From Micromonospora sp. MH99 (GTDB lineage: Bacteria; Actinomycetota; Actinomycetes; Mycobacteriales; Micromonosporaceae): a stretch of DNA of 64,000 bases. Positions 17,799 to 26,374 of the stretch are shown here, in pieces (within the stretch, counting starts at the first letter, position 1; every line of letters begins with the position of its first letter). The stretch covers positions 60,563 to 124,562 of the forward strand of contig NZ_MUZA01000014.1 of the NCBI RefSeq assembly GCF_021442385.1. The letters run 5' to 3'. The translations under genes were made by a program, and so were the position numbers. The notes under the pieces were generated by a model. The model was not told the origin of the DNA and made no database searches. It worked only from the letters and a program-made list of their open reading frames with translations.

Positions 17799-18881
17799 TC
17801 AGCGCAGGTGGATCGTGCGCAGGCGACCGACCTCGGCCATCCGCCGCTCGGCCAGCCGGTCCGCGGCGACCGCCGGCGGCACGCCCTCGGCGTCCGCCAG
17901 GTGCAGGATCTCGCGGGTGGTGTCGTAGATCCCGGTGGCCCGCAGCTTCGCCCGCTCGAAGTTGAAGCCCTCGATCTCGTCGGCCACCTGGATCACGCCG
18001 CCGGCGTTGACCACGTAGTCGGGGGTGTAGAGGATGCCCCGGTCGGCCAGCAGCTTCTCGATGCCCGGGTGCGCGAGCTGGTTGTTCGCCGCCCCGGTCA
18101 CCACCTTCGCGCGCAGCGCCGGCACCGAGTCGTCGTTCAGAGCGCCGCCCAGCGCGCACGGGGCGTACACGTCGATGTCCGCCGCGACCAGCGCGCTGGC
18201 GTCGTCCACCAGGCTGACCTCCGGGTGGTTCGCGCGCACCCAGGCCAGGGCCTTCGGGTTGACGTCGGTGGCGACCACCTCCGCGCCGTCCTCCAGCAGG
18301 TGCCCGGTCAGGTACTTGCCGACCTTGCCGAGGCCCGCCACGCCGACGCGCCGGCCACGCAGGCTCGGCGTGCCCCAGACGTGCTCGGCGGCGGCCCGCA
18401 TCCCCTGGAAGACACCCCACGCGGTCAGGATCGAGGAGTCACCGGCGCCGCCGTGCTCCACGCTGCGGCCGGTCACGTACCGGGTCTCGCGGGCGATGAT
18501 GTCCATGTCGGCCACGTAGGTGCCGACGTCGCAGGCGGTGTAGTAGCGGCCGGCCAGCGACTCCACGAAGCGGCCGTACGCGCGCAGCAGCGCCTCGCTC
18601 TTGATCTGCTCCGGGTCGCCCCAGATGACGGCCTTGCCGCCGCCCAGGTCCAGCCCGGCGAGCGCGTTCTTGTACGCCATCCCGCGGGACAGGTCGAGTA
18701 CGTCGGCGAGCGCGTCGTCCTCGCTGTCGTACGGGTAGAAGCGGGTGCCGCCGAGCGCCGGCCCCAGCGCGGTGGAGTAGATCCCGATGATCGCCTTGAG
18801 GCCGCTCTGCTTGTCCTGGCAGAAGACGACCTGTTCGTGACCTGTCGATATCGGGTCGTCGGTGCTCGCGAATACGCCCAT
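17799..18881 (-). CDS. vdh: Valine/leucine dehydrogenase (Glu/Leu/Phe/Val dehydrogenase family)
   Basis: The 360-aa product is an NAD-dependent oxidative deaminase that starts branched-chain amino acid catabolism and so can feed branched acyl-CoA precursors. The N-terminal domain has the substrate and catalytic lysines Lys71 ([10 protein letters not shown]) and Lys83 (GGGKAVI). The Rossmann domain has [12 protein letters not shown], with Asp after the second strand (ATDVN) for NAD. Length and motifs match LeuDH/ValDH. The gene order DUF3073 - vdh - bldC matches what I recall from Streptomyces, which supports the symbol. A divergent gene starts at 19078; the 196 bases between carry both promoters. 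Confidence 0.93.
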   Translation of the reverse strand: MGVFASTDDPISTGHEQVVFCQDKQSGLKAIIGIYSTALGPALGGTRFYPYDSEDDALADVLDLSRGMAYKNALAGLDLGGGKAVIWGDPEQIKSEALLRAYGRFVESLAGRYYTACDVGTYVADMDIIARETRYVTGRSVEHGGAGDSSILTAWGVFQGMRAAAEHVWGTPSLRGRRVGVAGLGKVGKYLTGHLLEDGAEVVATDVNPKALAWVRANHPEVSLVDDASALVAADIDVYAPCALGGALNDDSVPALRAKVVTGAANNQLAHPGIEKLLADRGILYTPDYVVNAGGVIQVADEIEGFNFERAKLRATGIYDTTREILHLADAEGVPPAVAADRLAERRMAEVGRLRTIHLR

Positions 18882-19077
18882 GACTGGCTCCTGAAGGTGG
18901 TGTGCGTTCCTTGTGGGACGCGGACCTGGTGGACCCCGGCGGGGATGCTGCCGGTGCGGTCGAGCCTAGTATCGGCCGCCGTACGGCCGCCCGACGTGCC
19001 CGGCGTCATCCCACGTTGCGGCGCGCGTGGTCCGGCCGCTGGGCCCGTACGGGTGCGGTTCGTGGGAGGATCGCGCG

Positions 19078-19917
19078 GTGCCGTCGCTCTTCGCTTCATA
19101 CCTGCGCGTGTACGAGCCGCTGACCGCCTTCGACCGGGACCGGCAGAGCTACTGGCGCCGCTACGTCTCGGAAGGGCGGGCGGTCGCCCCGGTCGAGGGC
19201 CCCGGCCGCCAGCGGACGGCGGTGATCGAAGCGCTGGGCGCGGGCTGGACCAGGCTGCCGGACCTGCCCGAGGAGGCGTACGTCCTGGAGACGGACGACG
19301 GCCTGCTGGTCTGCCCCTGGAACCTGCGCATCCGGGTCGCCGAGGCCGCGCTCAACGCCCGGGACGGGGTGCCCTCGGTGCTCGCCGACGCGTTCGTGCC
19401 GCCGGTGCTCGCCGGGCAGGCCAGGGCGGTCGTCGACGACTGGCGCAGCGGCGCCCGGGTGCTGGAGCACGGGGTGCCCCGGGTGCACGAGCAGATCGCC
19501 ACCTGGGGTGTGCCGCTGCGGTGGTTCGTGCTCTTCGACCCGGCGGAACGCGACCTGGTCACCGAACCGGGCCGGCGGGCGCTGCGCTACCGGACGGAGA
19601 TCTCCAAGGCCCGTCGCCGATCGTCGCGGGCGCTGTCGGTGCTGCGTAAGTCGGTGGGCGAGGCGCCGATCACCGAGGCGGTGGAGGAGGCGGCCCGCTG
19701 GCTGGAGGAGTTCCACCCGCGCTCGGTGGTGGAGCTGGACTACGGCGGCCTGGTCGCCCTGCTCTCCGACGAGACCCTCGCCGCGGACGACTCGCCGGAG
19801 CTGGTCGCCGGTGGCCTCGCGGGGCTGTCGCGCGGCGAGGCCGAGGAGGCGTCCGCCGCGTACGACAAGTTGGTGGCCCGGTGGCGTGCCGTACAGCTGC
19901 TGGAACGGTGCAACTGA
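19078..19917 (+). CDS. Conserved actinobacterial protein of unknown function
   Basis: The product is 279 aa from GTG 19078, with GGGAGGA upstream. It begins PSLFASYLRVYEPLTAFDRDRQSYW and has no signal peptide or membrane segment. It is charged and probably cytoplasmic. Recognisable features are LVCPWNLRIRVAEAALNARDG, RWFVLFDP and a helical C-terminus. I recognise it only as a conserved hypothetical in actinomycetes, next to bldC in several genomes as I recall. No catalytic motif is evident. Confidence 0.85.
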   Translation: MPSLFASYLRVYEPLTAFDRDRQSYWRRYVSEGRAVAPVEGPGRQRTAVIEALGAGWTRLPDLPEEAYVLETDDGLLVCPWNLRIRVAEAALNARDGVPSVLADAFVPPVLAGQARAVVDDWRSGARVLEHGVPRVHEQIATWGVPLRWFVLFDPAERDLVTEPGRRALRYRTEISKARRRSSRALSVLRKSVGEAPITEAVEEAARWLEEFHPRSVVELDYGGLVALLSDETLAADDSPELVAGGLAGLSRGEAEEASAAYDKLVARWRAVQLLERCN

Positions 19918-20167
19918 GGCATTTCGCCCTAGGAGCGCTCCCAAGGCGAGGTTCCCTCGTAGTTGACGCATCACGAACCGTGATCATGAGTCCGAATAAG
20001 GTAGTTTCTGCCGTGTAAAAGTCGTAAAAATCGGGCATGGTTCATCCGTCCGTCTAGGGACCTTCATCCGTTCGGCCCATGTCGGACATCGGGGACTAGC
20101 CGGACCATGGGAGACGCGTCGGCCGGCGGGACCCCGGCCGATGTCTATACATGTGGAGGAGTGACCG

Positions 20168-20377
20168 ATGGCATCGCGAACGCACGAACCAGAGCCGCTA
20201 CTCACACCGGCCGAGGTGGCGTCGATGTTCCGTGTCGACCCGAAGACGGTGACCCGGTGGGCGAAGGCGGGCAAGCTCAGTGCCATCCGCACCCTGGGTG
20301 GCCACCGTCGATACCGCGAGTCGGAGGTCAGGGCGTTGCTGCAGGGTCAGATCCCGCAGCAGCGGCAGGGCGACTGA
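20168..20377 (+). CDS. bldC: Developmental regulator BldC (MerR-like DNA-binding protein)
   Basis: The 69-aa product is essentially one winged helix-turn-helix: LLTPAEVASMFRVDPKTVTRWAKAGKLSAIRTLGGHRRYRE. BldC binds direct repeats cooperatively and controls entry into sporulation in Streptomyces. Start ATG 20168 follows GGAGGAGTGACCG. The C-terminal Gln-rich tail is short. Region 19918-20167 upstream is AT-richer than its surroundings and should contain the promoter, but I could not fix the boxes. Confidence 0.96.
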   Translation: MASRTHEPEPLLTPAEVASMFRVDPKTVTRWAKAGKLSAIRTLGGHRRYRESEVRALLQGQIPQQRQGD

Positions 20378-20393
20378 GCCGGCACGAGTTTTT

Positions 20394-20435
20394 ACGACAA
20401 AGGGCGGTGGATCTCGATCCACCGCCCTTTGTCGT
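20394..20435. terminator. Very strong bidirectional terminator between bldC and the PPOX gene
   Basis: A 19-bp perfect stem (ACGACAAAGGGCGGTGGAT and its complement) has a CTCG tetraloop. The sequence before it has a T-run (GAGTTTTT), so the minus-strand transcript also ends in U residues. Confidence 0.88.
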
Positions 20436-20441
20436 GCCGCC

Positions 20442-20831
20442 TCAGCGTTGCCCCTCGGTAAGCGTGACCCGGATGCCGACGGTGCCGCCCTCGCCGCGGC
20501 GCAGCCGGCTGCCGAGCAGGCTGAGGCGGCCGATCAGGCGGTACTTGTGCTTGAGCAGGTCGCGGACCCGGCCCGTGTCGCGGCCACCGTAGAGGGTTGC
20601 GTGGGCAGGCACCTCCGCCCCGTGCGGCCGGCCCCGGACGTCGCACGGGGCCACTGTCACCTCGCCGTTGTGGCGGATCCGCTTCACCTTCCCCGAGTCG
20701 GCCCGGGTCCAGACGGCCAACGCGTCCCCGTCGCGGACCGCCCAGACCGGGGTCGGCACCGCCCGACCGTCCTTGCGGAAGGTCGTGAGCAGGAGGTACT
20801 TCTCGGCCGACAGCCGGTCCAGCGTGGTCAC
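20442..20831 (-). CDS. PPOX-class F420-dependent oxidoreductase (split beta-barrel)
   Basis: The product is 129 aa from GTG 20831. It opens with TTLDRLSAEKYLLLTTFRKDGRAVPTPVWAV, the signature of the F420/FMN split-barrel group related to mycobacterial Rv2061c. Later VWTRADSGKVKRIRHNGEV is the expected cofactor-phosphate region. Members reduce unknown substrates with F420H2. The longer upstream frame is antisense to the methyltransferase. It starts 46 bases from that divergent gene. Confidence 0.88.
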   Translation of the reverse strand: MTTLDRLSAEKYLLLTTFRKDGRAVPTPVWAVRDGDALAVWTRADSGKVKRIRHNGEVTVAPCDVRGRPHGAEVPAHATLYGGRDTGRVRDLLKHKYRLIGRLSLLGSRLRRGEGGTVGIRVTLTEGQR

Positions 20832-20877
20832 GCCGCCCAGGATACGGCCGCTGCGGGCCACTGAGTGGCCAGATAGC

Positions 20878-21666
20878 GTGAACGTCGTGACGGGGGAGCC
20901 TCTAATCGGTGACGTGGTCGGCGAACTGCTGCGGGACGCGCTCGCCGTGGCAACCGGGGTCGGGCCCCGGCCCATGGTCGGCGGGCGGCTGCCCCGGCCG
21001 GTCATCGAGATCATCGAACGGGACGACGGTCTGATCAACGGGGCTCCGGCCGCGCACTACCTCGACGGGCCAGCGGACTGGCAGCCGTACGACCACCGGG
21101 CCGTCGACCGGGCCCGGGGCGAGACGCTGGACGTCGGCACCGGCGCCGGTCGGATCGCGCTGCTGCTCCAGGAGCGCGGCGTACCGGTCACCGGGCTGGA
21201 CACGTCGGCGGGCGCGCTCGCGGTGAGCGGGCGTCGCGGCGTACGGCGGCTGGTGCACGGCACGGTGGACACACACGTTGCCGACGGCCAGCGGTACGAC
21301 ACGTTCCTGCTGCTCGGCAACAACCTCGGGCTGTTCGAGGGGCGGGAACGGGCGCCAAGGTTCCTGGCCGCGCTCGCCGCGCTGGCCCGACCGGGAGCGC
21401 AGATCATCGCGCACGGCACCAACCCGTACGGCACCCGCGACCCGCTGCACACCGGCTATCACGAGCGCAACCGCCGCCGGGGCCGGCTCGGTGGCCAGCT
21501 GCGCCTGCGGCTGCGCTACCGGGAGCTGGGCACCGAGTGGTTCGACTATCTGGTCTGCTCGCCCGACGAGTTCGCCGAGCTGGTGCACGGCAGCGACTGG
21601 CGGCTGACCGATGTGGACGAGCGCGACGCCCCCTACTACCTGGCCACCCTGCGCCTCGCCGGCTGA
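20878..21666 (+). CDS. Class I SAM-dependent methyltransferase
   Basis: The product is 262 aa from GTG 20878 (GTG 20887 is equally possible; neither has a clear ribosome site). The SAM-binding motif I is ETLDVGTGAGRIALLL, followed by acidic motif II (GLDTSAGAL) and a YDTFLLLGNNLGLFEG motif. The N-terminal ~70 residues (DGPADWQPYDHRAVD) may recognise substrate. The substrate is unknown; size and context suggest a small molecule. Confidence 0.87.
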   Translation: MNVVTGEPLIGDVVGELLRDALAVATGVGPRPMVGGRLPRPVIEIIERDDGLINGAPAAHYLDGPADWQPYDHRAVDRARGETLDVGTGAGRIALLLQERGVPVTGLDTSAGALAVSGRRGVRRLVHGTVDTHVADGQRYDTFLLLGNNLGLFEGRERAPRFLAALAALARPGAQIIAHGTNPYGTRDPLHTGYHERNRRRGRLGGQLRLRLRYRELGTEWFDYLVCSPDEFAELVHGSDWRLTDVDERDAPYYLATLRLAG

Positions 21667-21671
21667 CCGGC

Positions 21672-21701
21672 GAAGGGCCCCTCGTCGACGAGGAGCCCTT
21701 C
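21672..21701. terminator. Bidirectional hairpin
   Basis: GAAGGGC-C-CCTCGTC / GACGAGG-A-GCCCTTC folds into a 14-bp stem with one mismatch and almost no loop. It lies between two convergent stops (21666 and 21709). Confidence 0.7.
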
Positions 21702-21708
21702 GCGCGGA

Positions 21709-22011
21709 TCAGACCTGGACGGTCGGGGGCAGGTTCTCGGGCGGGAGGCCGCCATCGCCGTCGACCACCTCGTCGGGGGTGCCGTCCTCGTCGATGTCGA
21801 CCATGGTGATGTCCACCTTGCCGTCACCGTCGGTGTCGAACTGGAACAGGTCGGCCTTGCCGTCGCCGTCGGTGTCCACCACCCACACGTCGGTCTTGCC
21901 GTCGTTGTTGGTGTCGGCGCGCAGCAGGTCGACCCGCTCGTCGCCCCGGGTCTCCACGGTCTCGGAGTCGGTGCTCTCCCCGGTGGTGACGCTCTCCGGT
22001 GCCTGGCTCAT
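21709..22011 (-). CDS. Small acidic protein of calcium-loop (thrombospondin-3/EF-hand-like) repeats
   Basis: The product is 100 aa from ATG 22011, with GGAAGGA upstream. After a Ser/Thr/Glu-rich start come four loops of about 13 residues: DTNNDGKTDVW, DTDGDGKADLF, DTDGDGKVDIT and DIDEDGTPDEV. The D-x-D/N-x-D-G-x-x-D spacing is that of calcium-binding loops in dockerins, TSP type 3 and EF-hands. No signal peptide or membrane helix is seen, so it is predicted cytoplasmic unless exported another way, which is unusual for such repeats. It may buffer or sense calcium, which is inference. Confidence 0.8.
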   Translation of the reverse strand: MSQAPESVTTGESTDSETVETRGDERVDLLRADTNNDGKTDVWVVDTDGDGKADLFQFDTDGDGKVDITMVDIDEDGTPDEVVDGDGGLPPENLPPTVQV

Positions 22012-22190
22012 CTCGATGCGGTCCTTCCCTCTGGGTTGACGGGCCGTACGTACCCGATCGCGCGCTCCCCCACGCATGGACGCGGTCGTCGTGCTGTCTA
22101 GGGTCGCACCATGAGCGAGCGGAGCGGGCCGAGGACCCGAGCTGGCGTGGCGGGGACCCCGCGCGCCACCGGGACGGACAGGGAGGCGTG

Positions 22191-23048
22191 ATGAACGATC
22201 GTTTCGTGGTCGTCGGTGCGGGCACGATGGGGCTCGGCATCGCGTACGTGGCGGCCGGCGCCGGGCACGCCGTCGAGCTGGTCGAGGTGGACCAGGCCCG
22301 GGGCGCGACAGCCCTGACCCGGCTCGCCGACCTGTGGGAGCGGGCGGTGCAGCGCGGCAAGCTGACCGCCGACGAGGCCGCCGCGAACCGGGAGAAGGTG
22401 ACGCTGCGTCCGAGCCTCGCCGAGGTCGCCGCCGCTCCGGCGGTGCTCGTCGAGGCGGTGCCGGAGCGGCTCGACCTCAAGCGGACGGTGCTGCGGGACG
22501 CCGCCGCGCTGAGCCCGGCCCTGCTCGCCAGCAACACGTCGAGCATCTCCATCGGCGAGTTGGCCGCTGGCCTGGACGCGCCCGAGCGCTTTCTCGGCCT
22601 GCACTTCTTCAACCCGGTGTGGGCGATGGCGCTGCTGGAGATCGTGGTCGGGCCGGCGACCGCCGAGGAGACCACCGCGGCGGCCGTCGCGCTCGCCGGC
22701 CGGCTCGGCAAGGACCCCGTCGTCGTACGCGACCTGCCCGGCTTCGCCACCTCCCGGCTCGGGGTCACCCTCGGGCTGGAGGCGATCCGGATGGTCGCCG
22801 ATCAGGTGGCCAGCCCGGCCGACATCGACAAGGCGATGGTGCTGGGCTACCGGCACCCGATCGGGCCGCTGGAACTCACCGACCTGGTCGGCCTGGACGT
22901 GCGACTGGACATCGCCCGCACCCTCCAGGCCGCGTACGGGGACCGCTTCGCGCCGCCGCCGTTGCTCGAGGAGATGGTGGCCGCCGGCCGGCTGGGCAAG
23001 AAGTCCGGGCAGGGCTTCTACACGTGGGACGGCGGTGTGAAGCGGTGA
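22191..23048 (+). CDS. 3-hydroxyacyl-CoA dehydrogenase family protein
   Basis: The product is 285 aa. The NAD-binding Rossmann motif VVVGAGTMGLGIAY is at the N-terminus. Ser-Asn residues (LASNTSSISI), His in LHFFNP and the C-terminal domain GYRHPIGPLELTDLVGLD are all present, as in 3-hydroxybutyryl/hydroxyacyl-CoA dehydrogenases. ATG 22191 follows GGGAGGCGTG. Its stop overlaps the next gene (GTGA), so the pair forms an operon for beta-oxidation or aromatic-acid degradation. Confidence 0.93.
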   Translation: MNDRFVVVGAGTMGLGIAYVAAGAGHAVELVEVDQARGATALTRLADLWERAVQRGKLTADEAAANREKVTLRPSLAEVAAAPAVLVEAVPERLDLKRTVLRDAAALSPALLASNTSSISIGELAAGLDAPERFLGLHFFNPVWAMALLEIVVGPATAEETTAAAVALAGRLGKDPVVVRDLPGFATSRLGVTLGLEAIRMVADQVASPADIDKAMVLGYRHPIGPLELTDLVGLDVRLDIARTLQAAYGDRFAPPPLLEEMVAAGRLGKKSGQGFYTWDGGVKR

Positions 23049-23788
23049 GCGGTCTGCGGATCGAGGAGCTGCCGGATCGGCTCGTGGTGACGCTGGCCCG
23101 GCCGGAGAAGCGCAACGCCATCGACGCCGACCTGATCGCCGAGCTGCACCAGGTCTGCGCCGAGCTGGAGGCGCACCCCCGACTGCTGCTGTTGACCGGG
23201 GGCGCGGAGGGCATCTTCGCCGGTGGCGCCGATATCGGTCAGCTCCGCGAACGGGGCCGTACGGACGCGCTGGCCGCGATCAACTCGGCGGCCTTCGCCC
23301 GGATCAGGGCGCTGCCGATGCCGAGCGTGGCCGCCGTCGACGGGCCGGCGTTGGGCGGTGGCGCGGAGCTGGCGTACGCCTGCGATCTGCGGGTGTGCAC
23401 GGCCCGGGCGGTCTTCGGCCAGCCGGAGGTGCGGTTGGGCATTCTGGCCGGCGCCGGCGCGACCCACCGGCTGCCCGCCCTCATCGGCGAGGGCCGGGCC
23501 AAGGAGCTGCTGTTCACGGGCCGGCGGGTGGACGCCGCCGAGGCGCTGCGCATCGGTCTGGTGAACCGGGTGGTGGACGAGCCCGGCGAGCTGCTGACGG
23601 TGGCACACGGGCTGCTGGACGAGATGGCGCAGGGCTCCCCGCTGGCGTTGCGGCTCACCAAACTGGCGGTGGACGCGCCCGCCGCCGCACATCCGCAGCT
23701 CGACCTGGTCAGCCAGGCGGTGCTCTTCGAGGACGAGGAGAAGCACCGCCGCATGACCGAGTTCCTGGAGCGCCGCCGAGCCCGCTGA
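23045..23788 (+). CDS. Enoyl-CoA hydratase/isomerase family protein
   Basis: The product is 247 aa. Crotonase signatures are EKRNAID, the oxyanion-hole region FAGGADIGQL, and both catalytic glutamates (Glu in GGGAELAYACD and in FGQPEVRLG), so true hydratase activity is plausible. GTG 23045 overlaps the hydroxyacyl-CoA dehydrogenase stop by 4 bases. The two enzymes would act consecutively on the same acyl-CoA. Confidence 0.93.
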   Translation: MSGLRIEELPDRLVVTLARPEKRNAIDADLIAELHQVCAELEAHPRLLLLTGGAEGIFAGGADIGQLRERGRTDALAAINSAAFARIRALPMPSVAAVDGPALGGGAELAYACDLRVCTARAVFGQPEVRLGILAGAGATHRLPALIGEGRAKELLFTGRRVDAAEALRIGLVNRVVDEPGELLTVAHGLLDEMAQGSPLALRLTKLAVDAPAAAHPQLDLVSQAVLFEDEEKHRRMTEFLERRRAR

Positions 23789-23801
23789 GACACGAACGCA
23801 G

Positions 23802-23837
23802 GACGGCCGCACCGGCTCGGAAGCCGGTGCGGCCGTC
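23802..23837. terminator. Perfect 16-bp hairpin terminator
   Basis: GACGGCCGCACCGGCT and AGCCGGTGCGGCCGTC pair completely around CGGA. It lies between the convergent stops at 23788 and 23855 and serves both genes. Confidence 0.85.
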
Positions 23838-23854
23838 GCGGTCCGCGGTGGTGC

Positions 23855-25198
23855 TCAGTGCCGGATCTGCACCCCGGTGTCGGCGAGGGCCCGGATCACC
23901 TGGGCCGACTCACCGAAACCGATGATGAGAACGGCGTCCGCGCCGAATTCCTTGATCTCCTTCGCGCCGCCGGTGAAGTCCACCGGCGCCGCCGAGGCGT
24001 CGGCCGGCGGGTCGTACGTGAGCAGCTTGAGTCGGTCGCCGGCGATGCCGGCCTTCTCCAGCTCCTCACGGACGGTGGCCTGGAGGCCCTCACCGTAGGA
24101 GTCCTTACGGGCGACGATGACGATCTTCTGCGACCCGTCGCGGAGGATCACGTCGGCAAGCGCCCGACCCTGCAGGCTGTCCGGCGGGGCGGTCCGGAAG
24201 TAGAGGCCCTTGTCCTCGACGTCGGTCAGGCTGGCGTCGGTGTTCGACGGCGAAAAGAGGATCTTGCCGGCCTTGACCACGTCCGGCAGCACCTCCCGGG
24301 AGATTCCCGAGCCGCCGGCGCCGATGATGATGCTGACCCCGTCCGCCACATGCTTGGCGACGGTCGCCTTGGCCACCGTCGTGCTGGTGCCGTCGTCGCC
24401 GTCCTTCCACGTCACCGGCTTGCCCAGGGCGCCGCCCGCGGCGTTGACCTCCCGGATCGCCAGCGCCGCGCCGGCCGCCATCGGCGGGTAGGCGATCGCC
24501 AGGTCACCGGTCTTCGGCAGCAGGCCGCCCACGATCAGCGGCTGCTGGGCGTCGGCGTCACCGGGTCGGGCCTTCTTCGCCTTCGGCGGCGTCTTGGTGC
24601 TCGCCGCGGACTCGGCGCCCGCGCCGACGAACTCGGTCTTACCGTCGTTGATCTGCTGGCCGTCGAAGGTCAGCGTGGCGTAGCTCGCGGTGGCCGGCTC
24701 ACCCTTGTCGGTGAAACCGGCGCGGGTCAGCGAGACGCTGCGGTACTCGATGTCCTGCCCGGCCCGGGCCAACGTCAGGCAGGCGGCAGGGGTCTCGCAC
24801 CGCTGACCGTTGTTGGTGACGCCGACGATCTGCTTGGCGATGGCGGCCGGGTCGGTGCTGCCGGCCAGTTGGGCGGCGAGCACACCGATCACCACCGCGT
24901 CGTACGTCTCGGCGGCGTAGAGGTAGTCCGTCAGAGCCGGATCGACGGACCGTAGCCGGCTCTTGAAGTCGTCGGGCAGTGGGGTGAGCGGCGTCGTCCC
25001 CTTCATCCCATCGACCAGAGCGGCGCGTTCCTTCAACTCCGCTGGGTAGGAGTTGAGCATGTTGCCGTCCGTGCCGTAGAGGCGCACCTGTTGGGCGCTT
25101 CCCTCCTCGGCCTTGTCATCCCCGCAAGCGCTTGTGGCGAGCAGGATCGTCGCGCAGGCGGCCAGTGTGGCTACCCGCGAGCGGCGTGATACGAGCAT
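23855..25198 (-). CDS. Branched-chain amino acid-type ABC substrate-binding lipoprotein, circularly permuted
   Basis: The product is 447 aa. Residues 1-25 are a lipoprotein signal ending ATSAC (Cys25). The type I periplasmic-binding fold (LivK/Peripla_BP_6) is present, but its halves are swapped. Residues ~38-200 (LYGTDGNMLNSY, YLYAAETYDAVVIG, Cys134/Cys140, GFTDKGEPATASY) are what is normally the C-terminal part. A Lys/Pro-rich linker (201-219) follows. Residues 220-447 (LIVGGLLPKTGDLA, IREVNAAGG, IIGAGGSG, FSPSNTD, YFRTAPPDSLQGRALAD, VLIIGFGESAQVIRAL) are what is normally the N-terminal part, ending exactly where the usual chain would run on into YGxDG. No permease or ATPase is nearby. The ligand is unknown. 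Confidence 0.9.
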   Translation of the reverse strand: MLVSRRSRVATLAACATILLATSACGDDKAEEGSAQQVRLYGTDGNMLNSYPAELKERAALVDGMKGTTPLTPLPDDFKSRLRSVDPALTDYLYAAETYDAVVIGVLAAQLAGSTDPAAIAKQIVGVTNNGQRCETPAACLTLARAGQDIEYRSVSLTRAGFTDKGEPATASYATLTFDGQQINDGKTEFVGAGAESAASTKTPPKAKKARPGDADAQQPLIVGGLLPKTGDLAIAYPPMAAGAALAIREVNAAGGALGKPVTWKDGDDGTSTTVAKATVAKHVADGVSIIIGAGGSGISREVLPDVVKAGKILFSPSNTDASLTDVEDKGLYFRTAPPDSLQGRALADVILRDGSQKIVIVARKDSYGEGLQATVREELEKAGIAGDRLKLLTYDPPADASAAPVDFTGGAKEIKEFGADAVLIIGFGESAQVIRALADTGVQIRH

Positions 25199-25353
25199 GG
25201 TCGTCCTTCCTCCGGCGAAGGTCCGCTGCGCACATTAGCGTGCCCACGCCGGCGGCGGGACCGTGGAGGTGGCGAAATGCGCAGGTCGCTCGCGTTGAAC
25301 ACGCAGAGTGACGGAAATGCTGGGCCTTGACCCTCCGTCCTACTGTGCGCTGG

Positions 25354-25743
25354 GTGACGGACCTACCACAGCAGACGTTCGACGACGCGACCGCCGTGCT
25401 CCGCTCGGCGCTGGCCGGCGATGGGGAAGCGGTGACAGGTGCGTTCGACGCGGTCGTCGACCGGGCCGGCTTGCCCGGCGCGTACGGGGTCGCCTGGTGC
25501 CTGGCGGCGACGATGGTCGGTGACGCCGCGCCGAGCACCGGATGCGCGCTGGACTTCCCGGGCATCGAGCAGGCGGACTACGACACCCGCTGGGTGGCAC
25601 GCTTCGTGAGCGCGTACGCCAACCAGGACGTGCCGACCGGGGAGGCGCTGTTTGGTGCGGCCGCGGCCGACGGGCTGCTCTCCGACTGCCTGCTCACGCT
25701 CGCCGGCTCGACGATCGCCACCCTGCGCAGCCGCGCCGGCTGA
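25354..25743 (+). CDS. Hypothetical protein
   Basis: The product is 129 aa from GTG 25354 (TTG 25327 would add nine residues). It is an Ala-rich, acidic, probably helical cytoplasmic protein with no signal peptide and no motif I recognise. Codon use is normal and the ribosome site is weak. The 155 bases upstream separate it from the divergent binding-protein gene and contain both promoters. Confidence 0.7.
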   Translation: MTDLPQQTFDDATAVLRSALAGDGEAVTGAFDAVVDRAGLPGAYGVAWCLAATMVGDAAPSTGCALDFPGIEQADYDTRWVARFVSAYANQDVPTGEALFGAAAADGLLSDCLLTLAGSTIATLRSRAG

Positions 25744-25755
25744 CCGCGCTCTGCG

Positions 25756-25784
25756 GGGCGCGGCCCCCGTCGGGTGCCGCGCCC
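25756..25784. terminator. Hairpin between convergent genes
   Basis: A perfect 9-bp stem (GGGCGCGGC / GCCGCGCCC) has an 11-base loop. It lies just after the stop at 25743 and just before the minus-strand stop at 25796. Confidence 0.6.
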
Positions 25785-25795
25785 GCACGGGTCGC

Positions 25796-26248
25796 TCAGA
25801 AGGCGTGGTACGCGACGAGCGGCTCGTACTCGTAGCGGACGTTCTCGAAGCGGACCCGGAAGTTGACGCCGTCCCGGACGTTTGTCGCCACGGTGACCCA
25901 GCCGGAGTTGGCCGGCAGGTAGGTCCAGTAGTTGCAGTTGCCGGTCTTGTCGATGAAGATCACGCAGGCGTCGGTGCCGTACGGGCTGGCGTTGCGTACG
26001 TTGATGTCGCGGCACCGGGTTGTGGTGCGGTACGGGCCGGCCTGGCCGCCGTAGCCGCCGGTCTGGAAGAAGGAGCGGACCGCCCCGCCGTAACACGTGG
26101 CGAGCGGAGCGAAGAGGTTCGGCCCCGAGGTGAAGTCGGTGGAGTCGGCGCTCTGGGCGGTCGGTGCGGCGGCCTGAGCGGATGCGCCGGTAGCGAGCAG
26201 GGCGGCGGCCGTGGCGACGGCGAGCAGGCGGGCGGTCGGGGATGACAT
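25796..26248 (-). CDS. Small secreted Cys/aromatic-rich protein
   Basis: The product is 150 aa from ATG 26248. The signal peptide (1-27) ends in GASAQA. The mature chain carries four Cys (in ATCYGG, TRCRD, DACVIF and GNCNYW), suiting two disulfides, and many Tyr, Phe and Asn residues in a beta-rich pattern. An upstream in-frame extension is antisense to the DUF2786 gene and was rejected. The family is not recognised; size and composition resemble secreted inhibitors or lectin-like domains. The start is 127 bases from the divergent gene at 26375. Confidence 0.8.
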   Translation of the reverse strand: MSSPTARLLAVATAAALLATGASAQAAAPTAQSADSTDFTSGPNLFAPLATCYGGAVRSFFQTGGYGGQAGPYRTTTRCRDINVRNASPYGTDACVIFIDKTGNCNYWTYLPANSGWVTVATNVRDGVNFRVRFENVRYEYEPLVAYHAF

Positions 26249-26374
26249 GCGTGCCTCCGGAAACAGGTGGATGACCGTCCGTATAGGACGGTCGAGCTGA
26301 TCGTGACGATGATACTGATCGATCAATGCGACCGTGGTCCCAGATCGTCCGCCGTGTGTGATAGCTCTGGGTGC

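Noticed and set aside
23855..25198. Reading the binding protein as two separate truncated genes
   Set aside because: A single frame with one lipoprotein signal covers both halves, the linker is in frame, and together the halves add up to exactly one complete fold.
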